From Candidatus Latescibacterota bacterium (GTDB lineage: Bacteria > Latescibacterota > MVCY01), in the NCBI GenBank assembly GCA_030669445.1, contig DAOVDP010000075.1:1-6233 (forward strand): a stretch of DNA of 6,233 nt. The letters are read 5' to 3'. This document shows, piece after piece, positions 1-5,440 of this stretch. The notes under the pieces are model-generated. The model ran no database searches, was not told the origin of the DNA, and worked only from the letters and a program-made list of their open reading frames with translations. Made by a program: the position numbers and the translations under genes. Numbering within the stretch: position 1 is the first letter of the stretch; each line of letters opens with the position of its first letter.

Positions 1-159
1 AACCTCCCCCAGGATGTAGGCCTGTTCAATGAATTCCACGCTTTGATTGTCCACCTGGGCAAAGATTTCTGCCGGCGCAAACCTCGGTGTGGACAGTGTC
101 CGCTGAACGATAGAGTTTACTTTCAACTCTCACCGGAAGAGAAGGACCGCACCGGATAA
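1..159 (+). CDS. C-terminal end of an endonuclease III-like DNA glycosylase (HhH-GPD superfamily), partial
   Basis: Frame 1 is open from the first base to TAA at 157-159, giving the last 52 residues. The core reads FNEFHALIVHLGKDFC followed by RRKPRCGQCPL. This resembles the C-terminal helix and cysteine cluster of endonuclease III relatives, which excise damaged bases in base excision repair. Canonical endonuclease III binds a [4Fe-4S] cluster through C-x6-C-x2-C-x5-C. Here the visible pattern is C-x5-C-x2-C and no fourth cysteine follows in the PLNDRVYFQLSPEEKDRTG tail. This fits the endonuclease III-related (COG2231/MagIII-like) branch better than true Nth, which is why no nth symbol is given. 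The catalytic Lys/Asp and helix-hairpin-helix lie outside the window, so substrate specificity cannot be read. The family call is firm; the subfamily is an inference. Confidence 0.85.
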   Translation, partial: NLPQDVGLFNEFHALIVHLGKDFCRRKPRCGQCPLNDRVYFQLSPEEKDRTG

Positions 160-411
160 AAACTCCCACCTATGGGCTGTCTAAGGTTGACCCGGGGTCA
201 AGACCGTAGTGTGGCCCCTTGGGAAGGCAGAGAGGGAGAAGGCGTGAGGGGGCAAGTGGGAGAAAAAGCTTCGCACTTCTCACTTCCAACTTGTTCTACG
301 GGAGGACAAGCCCCCACACTACGGGGTTTATTTGCTTGCCAGGGATAACCCCCAGTTTCGATCTGGCCAGAAATGAAATCTCATAAGCACGCCGCTGTTG
401 AGTTCCTGAAG
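160..411. other. Intergenic spacer between converging genes, no coding sequence seen
   Basis: This is about 250 bases between the glycosylase stop and the leftward terminator of the minus-strand gene. I see no credible reading frame. It holds a short dyad at 188-200 (TGACCC, G, GGGTCA), too tight a loop to be a normal terminator. It also holds the inverted-repeat element listed separately, and a purine-rich tract around 216-266. No clear intrinsic terminator with a T-run was found for the plus-strand glycosylase gene. Confidence 0.6.
204..324. repeat. Roughly 120-bp inverted-repeat element, possibly a MITE-like or dispersed intergenic repeat
   Basis: The ends are an 11-bp perfect inverted repeat: CCGTAGTGTGG at 204-214 and CCACACTACGG at 314-324. 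Inside are two more potential stems. AAGTGGGAGAA at 254-264 pairs with TTCTCACTT at 277-285 with a two-base bulge. CTTGT at 290-294 pairs with ACAAG at 306-310. The nested organisation is typical of small non-coding repeats in intergenic DNA. No flanking target duplication is obvious, so a mobile origin is only a suggestion. Confidence 0.45.
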
Positions 412-447
412 AAAAAAGCCGCCCTTGCTACAGAGGCAAAGGCGGCT
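412..447 (-). terminator. Strong intrinsic terminator of the peptidase/beta-helix gene
   Basis: Read on the minus strand this is a 12-bp stem, AGCCGCCTTTGC (447-436) against GCAAGGGCGGCT (428-417), with one G-T wobble and a 7-base loop. It is followed at once by six T (417-412, the first T also closing the stem). It starts 23 bases after the stop codon at 471-473. GC-rich stem plus T-run is the textbook rho-independent form. On the plus strand no T-run follows, so it acts only for leftward transcription. Confidence 0.9.
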
Positions 448-470
448 CGAGGAGAAAGAGTTCTCCAGAG

Positions 471-2396
471 TTACTTCAAAAGCAGCATCTTTCTTACCCC
501 AAGAGTTTCCTCACCAGTCTTCAAGCAATAGAGGTAGATCCCGCTGGAGACATCCCTGCCCAGGTCATCCTTTCCGTCCCAGATGACTGCGTGGGTGCCT
601 GCTTCCATGGCAGTTCCAACCAGTATTCTGATTCTCTGCCCCAGGGTGTTGTAGACCTCCAGCTTGACAAAAGAAAGCTTGGAAAGGGTGAAGCTGATCA
701 TCGTCTCCGCATTGAAGGGGCTGGGATGGTTCTGAGAGAGGGAAACACCGCTTACCCCTTGCTCGCCTGCTTTTTCCCTGCCCAGTTGACTCGGGTCATA
801 ACCCAGTTCCAACTTGGCAAACTCGCTGACCAGATCATCAGGATAGCTCTGGACAAAATCCTCGAAGACCTCTGTTGCCTTCTGTTGGTCTCCCAGGTTA
901 TGTTTGTAAATCATTCCCTTCTCGAACAGTAGGTCCCTCTCCCACTTTGTCGCTTTGAACCTCTCCAGCAGATCTGAAACTCGAGCTAACGCCTTCTCTC
1001 CAAGGCCTAATCTGGAGAGCACTGTGACACTGGCCCGCAAGGCAGCATCCCCTAAAGGGGTATTGGAGTACCTAACTGCGACATCCTTCAGATAGGCCAG
1101 GGCGTCTTCCTCCCTCCCCAGTTTCCTATATGCGAACATCAACTCACACAGGGAGGACTCCGCTGCTCTGGAATCAGGATAGGCCTCGATCACTCTTTTG
1201 AAGCTCTCCAGAGCCTCCCCATAGCGGCCCGCCGAGAGAAGCCAGGACGAGGTCTTATACTCCTGCCTGCCCGGCTCATCTCCCGCGGAGCCTGCACCGG
1301 TAGCAAGCCCAGCCACTATCTTCGCTGGCCCAGACAAAGGCGGCTGCCAATCCACCTCATCCCCTGAAGCAGTATAGATACTGGGATCCGAACCTCCCCA
1401 CCAGTTCCGTTCAGCCTTTATGGTTAAACCGCTCCCCGAATTGACGTGGACGTCATAGCCTCCGGTCAGGATGTTGTTATTGCCGTACTTGCCGGACTGA
1501 TTCAGCCCAAGCTCCGGCTTTGAATTGAATAGACACACCACCCCTCGTCCGCTGCCGGTGATGGTGTTATGCCCATTGGGTTGGCGAATTTCAGGATCGG
1601 ATTGGTTGTACAACATAATCCCAATGGTGCAGCCGCCTATCGAATTGTCCTTGATGTTGGGGCTGGAACCATAACCATAGGCGTAAATACCATACTCAGA
1701 GTTATAGATTGAATTGGCCTCGATAGTAGGTGAGCAGTATCTGCAATATACTGCAGCGTGACCTCTGAGCTTAAAACCAGTAAGCTTGGCATTGACCTCG
1801 TCGAACATGACGGCGGTAGTGTAGTCTGTCCCCACATCTATGATGGTGTTGCTTGAACCGGCCCCCACTAAGTTTACACCGGCCTTCATCAAGACGCACT
1901 CATCGTAGGTGCCGGAAGCTACATAGACCGTCTGGCCGTTTGAGGCGGCATTGATGGCAGACTGGATGGTCGGATAGTGCCCCTTTAACGTACTGCCCTG
2001 CTTGACAGCGATATCCGGGTTCCAAGAGGCGCCATTATCGGTGATAGTGCCGCCGGTGGACTTGAGATAGTGGCCGTTTAGGTTGACGATAGCGCTGGAT
2101 TGGATAGTGAGGGCTTTGCCGGGAGGGACACTGACATTCCCGGACTGGAGGGTGAGGGTTTTGCCAGAAGGAACAGTGACGTTGTCGGTAAGTGAATAAT
2201 TAGCGTTAACATATGCCCACTCATTATCTTCAAACCCATAAGTCATAGCATTGCTAAGAGAACCGATAAGCCCAGGAGTGATTTTTGCAGAACAACTTTC
2301 ATCCACTGAGGCAATGTAACAGGCTGTCGATTCAATTCCGCACTCTCCATAAGCGATTCTCAAATAACCGTTTTCCCCCAAGCTGTTCCGCGGCAA
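471..2396 (-). CDS. C-terminal part of a frameshift-split secreted protein: peptidase tail, beta-helix, TPR and FlgD-like/T9SS sorting domain
   Basis: This frame is open from a TTG at 2396 to TAA at 471-473. It has no start signal of its own and almost certainly continues the peptidase frame upstream. Residues 7-27 of this frame (GENGYLRIAYGECGIESTACY) are the final strand of a papain-fold peptidase. Next, numbering within this 641-residue frame, come a beta-rich repeat linker (about 60-125), and a pectin-lyase-like right-handed beta-helix (about 140-355). The beta-helix opens with YPTIQSAINAASNGQTVYVA and closes near the characteristic NWWG at 331-334. Then come TPR-like helical pairs (about 375-530). 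Last is a C-terminal domain (about 552-641): LSQNHPSPFN, VYNTLGQRI, GTHAVIWDGKDDLGRDVSSG, ending KMLLLK. That domain matches FlgD-Ig/type IX sorting domains, which route proteins to the outer surface and are usually cleaved off. The predicted location is the cell surface or outside. The true C-terminal product would only be made through frameshifting or if the indel is an error. Confidence 0.8.
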   Translation of the reverse strand: MPRNSLGENGYLRIAYGECGIESTACYIASVDESCSAKITPGLIGSLSNAMTYGFEDNEWAYVNANYSLTDNVTVPSGKTLTLQSGNVSVPPGKALTIQSSAIVNLNGHYLKSTGGTITDNGASWNPDIAVKQGSTLKGHYPTIQSAINAASNGQTVYVASGTYDECVLMKAGVNLVGAGSSNTIIDVGTDYTTAVMFDEVNAKLTGFKLRGHAAVYCRYCSPTIEANSIYNSEYGIYAYGYGSSPNIKDNSIGGCTIGIMLYNQSDPEIRQPNGHNTITGSGRGVVCLFNSKPELGLNQSGKYGNNNILTGGYDVHVNSGSGLTIKAERNWWGGSDPSIYTASGDEVDWQPPLSGPAKIVAGLATGAGSAGDEPGRQEYKTSSWLLSAGRYGEALESFKRVIEAYPDSRAAESSLCELMFAYRKLGREEDALAYLKDVAVRYSNTPLGDAALRASVTVLSRLGLGEKALARVSDLLERFKATKWERDLLFEKGMIYKHNLGDQQKATEVFEDFVQSYPDDLVSEFAKLELGYDPSQLGREKAGEQGVSGVSLSQNHPSPFNAETMISFTLSKLSFVKLEVYNTLGQRIRILVGTAMEAGTHAVIWDGKDDLGRDVSSGIYLYCLKTGEETLGVRKMLLLK

Positions 2397-3205
2397 TCTT
2401 TACAAATCCAATACTCATCCTCATCGTTGTACCCTACAATGACAACAGAATGAAGACCAAGATACTCGCCCCAAACATGACGATAAATACCACCCGTATA
2501 ATATTTATAGTCTTCATACATCTGCATAGTAGCATTAACAGGGCTACATCCAAGTGCTGATTTTATACTGCCGATACCGTCATCGATAGAAGACTCCGAA
2601 ACAATCGTGTAGTAAGCATGATCATAGTTGGGAAATGAGTTTATGCCTGATTCTGAAGGGGCTTTATAATAAAGCATATACCACAATCCACAATCCGAGC
2701 CCCCACCTCCGCAACCACCACAACTTGCATGAGTGGTAATGTGCCATTCATCCAAGTCGATCCCTATATTAGAACCGTGGAGATAATGGAGCAGACCTTC
2801 AACTACGCCCGTTGCCGCGTGCGCCCAGCAATTGCTACATTCTGCTTGCTCAATCGGGCTCATCAGACTCTTCCAATCAGGAACAGCAAGGGCTTTGCGC
2901 AGGCTTCTTTCTTTGCTGGCTTTGTATTCTTTGTATATACTATCCTGTCTCGCCAATGCTTTCTCCACTTGACTAGGATCCAAAAGTACCCCGCATAACC
3001 TTTTAGATTCTTCGTCCGAAAGATAAGACAACGAGGTAACGCCGGCTTTCCAGCGATATCCCTTCTCCTTGATTCTTCGGTTAATCTCTTCGATTATTTT
3101 CTCGACTTCTCTTTTCTTAGAATCAGGAATCGTATCGGCTTGAGATAAGCCAGGCATCAATAGAAGACCAACCATCAACGACAAAAGGAAACATAGCTTT
3201 TTCGT
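2360..3205 (-). CDS. N-terminal part of the same split gene: signal peptide plus papain-family (C1A) cysteine peptidase
   Basis: I start this at ACG 3203-3205. It sits 6 bases after an AAGGAG ribosome binding site and begins a classical Sec signal peptide (KKLCFLLSLMVGLLLMPG, then LSQA as a likely cleavage site near residue 23). Other in-frame starts are TTG 3184 and ATG 3175, which lose the positively charged n-region. Residues 29-108 look like a charged pro-region. The peptidase follows: oxyanion Gln120 and catalytic Cys126 in EQAECSNCWAHAA, a Cys/Gly-rich stretch near 165-180, and catalytic His252 in LHSVVIVGY. The catalytic Asn motif K-N-S-W-G of the family is replaced by K-D-C-R-G (Asp270). 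After the second W-G the frame runs into TGA at 2360-2362. The partner frame carries the expected GENGYLRIAYGECGI ending. Proteolytic activity is doubtful for the present sequence. Confidence 0.8.
   Translation of the reverse strand, partial: TKKLCFLLSLMVGLLLMPGLSQADTIPDSKKREVEKIIEEINRRIKEKGYRWKAGVTSLSYLSDEESKRLCGVLLDPSQVEKALARQDSIYKEYKASKERSLRKALAVPDWKSLMSPIEQAECSNCWAHAATGVVEGLLHYLHGSNIGIDLDEWHITTHASCGGCGGGGSDCGLWYMLYYKAPSESGINSFPNYDHAYYTIVSESSIDDGIGSIKSALGCSPVNATMQMYEDYKYYTGGIYRHVWGEYLGLHSVVIVGYNDEDEYWICKDCRGTAWGKTVI
2371..2380 (-). other. Frameshift site in a G5A4 run joining the two parts of the peptidase gene
   Basis: On the minus strand the run is T-GGGGG-AAAA-C (G at 2379-2375, A at 2374-2371). 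Reading TGG GGG then AAA ACG gives W-G-K-T-V-I-stop. One extra G, or a -1 ribosomal slip on GGG, gives W-G-E-N-G-Y-L-R-I, which is the expected papain-family C-terminal strand. Continued homology in the new frame for the rest of the gene places the lesion here within a few bases. The site is not a canonical X-XXY-YYZ heptamer, because an A-site tRNA-Lys would have to re-pair with GAA. Confidence 0.85.
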
Positions 3206-3217
3206 GACATTCTCCTT
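3203..3217 (-). promoter_or_regulatory. Ribosome binding site and noncanonical ACG start of the peptidase gene
   Basis: AAGGAG (3217-3212) is followed by six bases, AATGTC, and then ACG AAA AAG. The spacing is ideal for the ACG and the next codons form a perfect signal-peptide n-region. An ATG at 3210-3208 lies only one base after the GGAG and is out of frame; it enters a short dead-end frame. The likeliest history is an ATG to ACG mutation. Weak initiation at ACG is possible. Confidence 0.6.
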
Positions 3218-3389
3218 TTTAGATTAGGAAATTGCATTTTAAAAACTTCAAAGCTTATTAAAGATGTTAACCGCGCACATCCCCCTATTTCTTGTCTTAC
3301 ATTTCGCACCCCCTTTGTAACTTATTCATACGGATTCGGTTGAAGCTACACAGAGATGTTTTTTAGCCGGGCACTGAGGTCAGATGAAC
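3206..3389. other. Spacer between the two minus-strand genes
   Basis: This is 184 bases, AT-rich near the peptidase start. On the minus strand I see TTGAAG and TAATCT about 19 bases apart just upstream of the ribosome binding site, a poor promoter match. No intrinsic terminator was found after the lipoprotein gene, so co-transcription of the two genes is possible. Two AGGGGG tracts occur on the minus strand in the middle of the spacer. No RNA gene is recognised. Confidence 0.4.
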
Positions 3390-3468
3390 TCACTCACTGG
3401 TGCCTCCTAAATCGTCCCATCTGGAGATGAACTCACTTACTGGTACCTCGTGAATCGTTCCATCCGGC
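3383..3468. repeat. 43-bp imperfect tandem duplication at the 3' end of the lipoprotein gene
   Basis: Copy one is 3383-3425 and copy two is 3426-3468, both beginning GATGAACTCACT. 36 of 43 positions agree. The period is not a multiple of three. The gene therefore reads the upstream copy (3468-3426) as PDGTIHEVPVSEFI and the downstream copy in another frame as SRWDDLGGTSE. In the frame of the first copy, the second would read PDGTI-stop-EAPVSEFI-stop. Confidence 0.9.
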
Positions 3469-4142
3469 TCCTTTTTTGCGGCGAATGATGGTTCAGCCTC
3501 CCCCCTTTTTCTTAGTATAAGCCAAATAACCTCCGAGGCCATTAGTGACCAATCGACAGTCATTTCCCACCTCGAGTTTAGGAAAATCCAAGTACTTGCG
3601 CCCACCCAACCTGGATATTTAAAGTAGCCAAACCAATCCTGTCCCATCTCGATGCCCAGTTCTGGATGTTCTGACTGAAGCCATGTAACGAACTCATCTT
3701 GCCTAGCTATGGCGAAATCCCGAGGCAGCACCAGCAGGCGACCAACCACTATCTCCACTTCGAGGGTAAGCGTGTCAGATACAGCCGCATGGGTGTGGAT
3801 GACACTAATAGTGTCGATCCCTGCTGCCGCAGTCGTGTCCGGGCGGATGGTAACTTCTGCGACTCGGGTTTCGGAGGTGAGGAATTTGTTGAATAACCCG
3901 GCCCCGAGAGCCGGGTCTGCAACCACGGAAAGTAGAACTTTCCCCTCAAAATCTTCGCTGGGCGTCATAGAAAGAATGAATACTCCCCCACCGCCTCTGT
4001 AGCTTCGGATGCTGGTGGGAGTGACTTGAAGCGTGTAGGAGCCCCGGTCATTTTCATAAGGTTCCACAGATTTCTCATTAGTACAGCTCAGGTACATAAA
4101 AACCACCCCAAGAATAAAGAGGTACTTGAAGTGAATAGCCAT
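3390..4142 (-). CDS. Putative lipoprotein of unknown function with an Ig-like domain
   Basis: 250 codons from ATG 4142-4140 to TGA 3392-3390. The start is supported by an AGGAGGT ribosome binding site 11 bases upstream and by an N-terminal signal of lipoprotein type. That signal is a hydrophobic stretch, YLFILGVVFMYLSC, with the lipid-bearing Cys at residue 20, then a short polar tail. The lipobox (YLSC) is relaxed, as often in the FCB group. Residues about 35-133 are beta-rich with alternating Thr/Val (SYTLQVTPTSIRSYRGGG, then TLTLEVEIVVG) and probably form an Ig-like beta-sandwich. Residues about 140-239 are an unrecognised domain with many Trp/Tyr (EFVTWLQSEHPELG, DWFGYFKYPGWV, WLILRKRGEAEPSFAAKKEPDG). 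I do not recognise the family and assign no function; envelope location is inferred. The last eleven residues come from a frame-shifted tandem duplication, so the ancestral protein probably ended at or after EVPVSEFI. Confidence 0.75.
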   Translation of the reverse strand: MAIHFKYLFILGVVFMYLSCTNEKSVEPYENDRGSYTLQVTPTSIRSYRGGGGVFILSMTPSEDFEGKVLLSVVADPALGAGLFNKFLTSETRVAEVTIRPDTTAAAGIDTISVIHTHAAVSDTLTLEVEIVVGRLLVLPRDFAIARQDEFVTWLQSEHPELGIEMGQDWFGYFKYPGWVGASTWIFLNSRWEMTVDWSLMASEVIWLILRKRGEAEPSFAAKKEPDGTIHEVPVSEFISRWDDLGGTSE

Positions 4143-4153
4143 AGCTTTCTTCC

Positions 4154-4160
4154 ACCTCCT
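4154..4160 (-). promoter_or_regulatory. Ribosome binding site of the lipoprotein gene
   Basis: AGGAGGT on the minus strand, 11 bases before ATG 4142. The match to the anti-Shine-Dalgarno is full and the spacing is slightly long. It fixes the start because no other in-frame start lies between. Confidence 0.8.
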
Positions 4161-4178
4161 ATATGCTTCTAGATGTTT

Positions 4179-4209
4179 TCATAAGGCAAGATCTTAAAAT
4201 TTATGTCAA
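4179..4209 (-). promoter_or_regulatory. Possible proximal promoter of the lipoprotein gene
   Basis: A perfect -35 hexamer, TTGACA (4209-4204), is followed 17-19 bases later by CCTTATGA, a poor -10. The position, about 40-65 bases before the start codon, suits the lipoprotein gene. The -35 and its upstream A-tract are identical to those of the distal promoter at 4474-4503. Confidence 0.4.
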
Positions 4210-4240
4210 GTTTTTGCGCTGAACTCAAACCGTACTGCTT

Positions 4241-4371
4241 CGAGATTCGAAATCCGAAGTACGAAATTGGAAACAGCCAAACCTGAGTTGCTCTAGGTGA
4301 ATGCTTCTTGGTTTAGAGCATTAGGATTTTGGTCATTGGAATTTGTTTCGGATTTCGATATTCGAATTTCG
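4241..4371. repeat. Nested inverted-repeat element (TTCGAA/ATTTCGGA-rich)
   Basis: The outer arms are 4241-4273 (CGAGATTCGAAATCCGAAGT onwards) and 4336-4371 (ending ATATTCGAATTTCG), imperfectly complementary over about 30 bases. Between them TGCTCTA (4289-4295) pairs perfectly with TAGAGCA (4314-4320) across an 18-base loop. Similar ATTTCGAATTTCGGATTTCG-type intergenic repeats are common in genomes of uncultivated bacteria, as general knowledge. This copy was not compared with others. It is non-coding; frames across it are incidental. Confidence 0.65.
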
Positions 4372-4382
4372 CATTTCCTTAA

Positions 4383-4474
4383 TCACTTTGTGCCTCGTCG
4401 GTTTGAGGCGGAGCTTCGCTAGTTTAACAGAAGAAAGAGAAGATACCTCCTGCTCCTCCAGAATCACAAAGTGA
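4383..4474. repeat. 10-bp perfect inverted repeat (TCACTTTGTG / CACAAAGTGA) with inner hairpin
   Basis: TCACTTTGTG at 4383-4392 is the exact reverse complement of CACAAAGTGA at 4465-4474, with 72 bases between. Inside is a second stem, GCCTC (4392-4396) with GAGGC (4405-4409). A transcript starting from the promoter at 4474-4503 would begin close to one arm, so the structure could fold as a 5' leader. A purine-rich AGGAGGT-like sequence on the minus strand near 4441-4460 has no start codon at a usable distance. Confidence 0.5.
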
Positions 4475-4503
4475 ATATAGCACCTTCTAACAAGGTTTGT
4501 CAA
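4474..4503 (-). promoter_or_regulatory. Strong sigma70-type promoter reading leftwards (distal lipoprotein promoter)
   Basis: On the minus strand TTGACA (4503-4498), an 18-base spacer and TATATT (4479-4474), preceded by an A-tract. Transcription would start near 4467, about 325 bases before the lipoprotein ATG. It would run through the inverted-repeat element. No gene lies closer, so it either makes a long leader or a small RNA. Confidence 0.6.
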
Positions 4504-4611
4504 GTTTTTTTCCAGAGTCTTGTAAAATCGCGAATCAGAATGGAAGGCTAAGCAAACCACAGCTCACATGATTCAATAGGGACCTAGCGCCGCTGCTGAG
4601 TCCCCAGCTCA

Positions 4612-4852
4612 ATGTGGATGCTATCATCCACATCGACTATTATAACAATTCACGGAGGTCACTGAGCTTTACATATTTATCTAGTACGCCTTGAAGGCTT
4701 TTTCAGCGTATCTCCGGAGATGAAAAATGTGGATTCAATGCAAGACCGTATTGGTAATAAACAACAATCCTAAGTCCCGATTTCTTAGCCTTAGCTCTGC
4801 CAAGCTCTCATCACCCTGCTAATTATATCCTTGTGGATGATAACATCCACAA
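4612..4852. repeat. Related hairpin pair A: GTGGATG-loop-CATCCAC
   Basis: 4612-4633 is ATGTGGATG, loop CTAT, CATCCACAT. 4831-4852 is TTGTGGATG, loop ATAA, CATCCACAA. Both have nine perfect pairs and a four-base loop, and the inner seven pairs are identical, 219 bases apart. Half-copies of the motif occur at 4729 (GTGGATT) and 4969 (ACATCCAC). Confidence 0.75.
4699..4727. repeat. Long hairpin with ATCTCCGGAGAT palindrome
   Basis: TTTTTCA (4699-4705) pairs with TGAAAAA (4721-4727). Inside is the stem TCTCC/GGAGA (4711-4720), offset by an unpaired GCGTA. The 12-bp palindrome ATCTCCGGAGAT is at 4710-4721. Confidence 0.6.
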
Positions 4853-5034
4853 AAAGCCTAGCTGTTACTTCAGGTTACGAGCTCTCCACGCTGGGTTGCA
4901 CGAGGGGTCGAAGCTGCTTACAAAAATGGATTTTAAGAGGAACTAAAGGTCCGTGGCTCCAAATAGCCACATCCACCCGGATATTGTAAGCCACATCATA
5001 ATTGCAACTTCTATGCCAGATTAAAAAAAACTAC

Positions 5035-5092
5035 CTGTGAATAACCACAGATGGCAGTAAATCCTGAGCTTGAACCTGTGTACAATACACAG
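5035..5092. repeat. Related hairpin pair B: CCTGTG…CACAG
   Basis: 5035-5050 is CTGTG, loop AATAAC, CACAG. It lies inside an outer GCCA (5015-5018)/TGGC (5052-5055) closure that also encloses an A8 tract. 5076-5092 is CTGTGTA, loop CAA, TACACAG. The two stems share their outer five pairs and lie 41 bases apart. Confidence 0.65.
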
Positions 5093-5115
5093 CTATAGCC
5101 CGCTTTCATTCACCC

Positions 5116-5144
5116 GATTTGTATCCTTTAGGTTACACTAAATC
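5116..5144. repeat. Hairpin GATTT…AAATC with TTTA loop
   Basis: GATTT (5116-5120) pairs with AAATC (5140-5144). GTATCC (5121-5126) pairs with GGTTAC (5131-5136) with one T-T mismatch, and ACT (5137-5139) is bulged. The loop is TTTA. Confidence 0.55.
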
Positions 5145-5440
5145 TGTCGCTCTTATTTAACTATCGAAAATGCCCAGCCTTATCTAATGTATCGTAGGGT
5201 TACACAATTGTCACCTTTATGGCCATTAGAAAACAGGAACGCGGAAAAGGAAGATAGGAAATGGCATATAACGATTAAACCTACATTCGGAAAGAAATCC
5301 ATTTATGACTTCGGTGCAAACATACGAAATTCTTTACCCCGTTAAGTAATTGCAAATTAGCATCGTTGCTTGCAGAAGGAACTTACAAATGAGAAAGCAA
5401 CCAAAGCCCATTACCACATATACTTCACAGGGTGAAGAAA

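Larger units (their letters stand above)
4204..4509. repeat. Pair of 12-bp direct repeats bracketing the inverted-repeat element
   Basis: TGTCAAGTTTTT occurs at 4204-4215 and again at 4498-4509, same orientation, 294 bases apart. Read on the minus strand each copy supplies AAAAACTTGACA, that is a perfect -35 element behind an A-tract. The repeats enclose the nested inverted-repeat element at 4241-4371 and the stem at 4383-4474. They may be a duplication made by insertion or by recombination between promoters; chance cannot be excluded for 12 bases in AT-rich DNA. Confidence 0.4.

Noticed and set aside
188..200. Terminator for the glycosylase gene
   Set aside because: The TGACCC/GGGTCA dyad has a one-base centre and no T-run.
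591..932. 113-codon plus-strand frame inside the beta-helix/TPR gene
   Set aside because: It is antisense to a well-supported domain-bearing frame; the minus-strand protein explains the openness.
2285..2998. Plus-strand frames opposite the peptidase domain
   Set aside because: Antisense shadows of the papain-family frame, no ribosome binding sites or recognisable products.
4333..4560. 75-codon open frame on the minus strand
   Set aside because: It runs through the promoter, the 10-bp inverted repeat and the TTCGAA-type repeat; no start signal and no protein-like pattern.
5317..5356. Bacteroidetes-type promoter (TATGTTTG on the minus strand)
   Set aside because: The -7 box matches, but the only TTTG upstream is about 28 bases away instead of about 20, and no gene follows.
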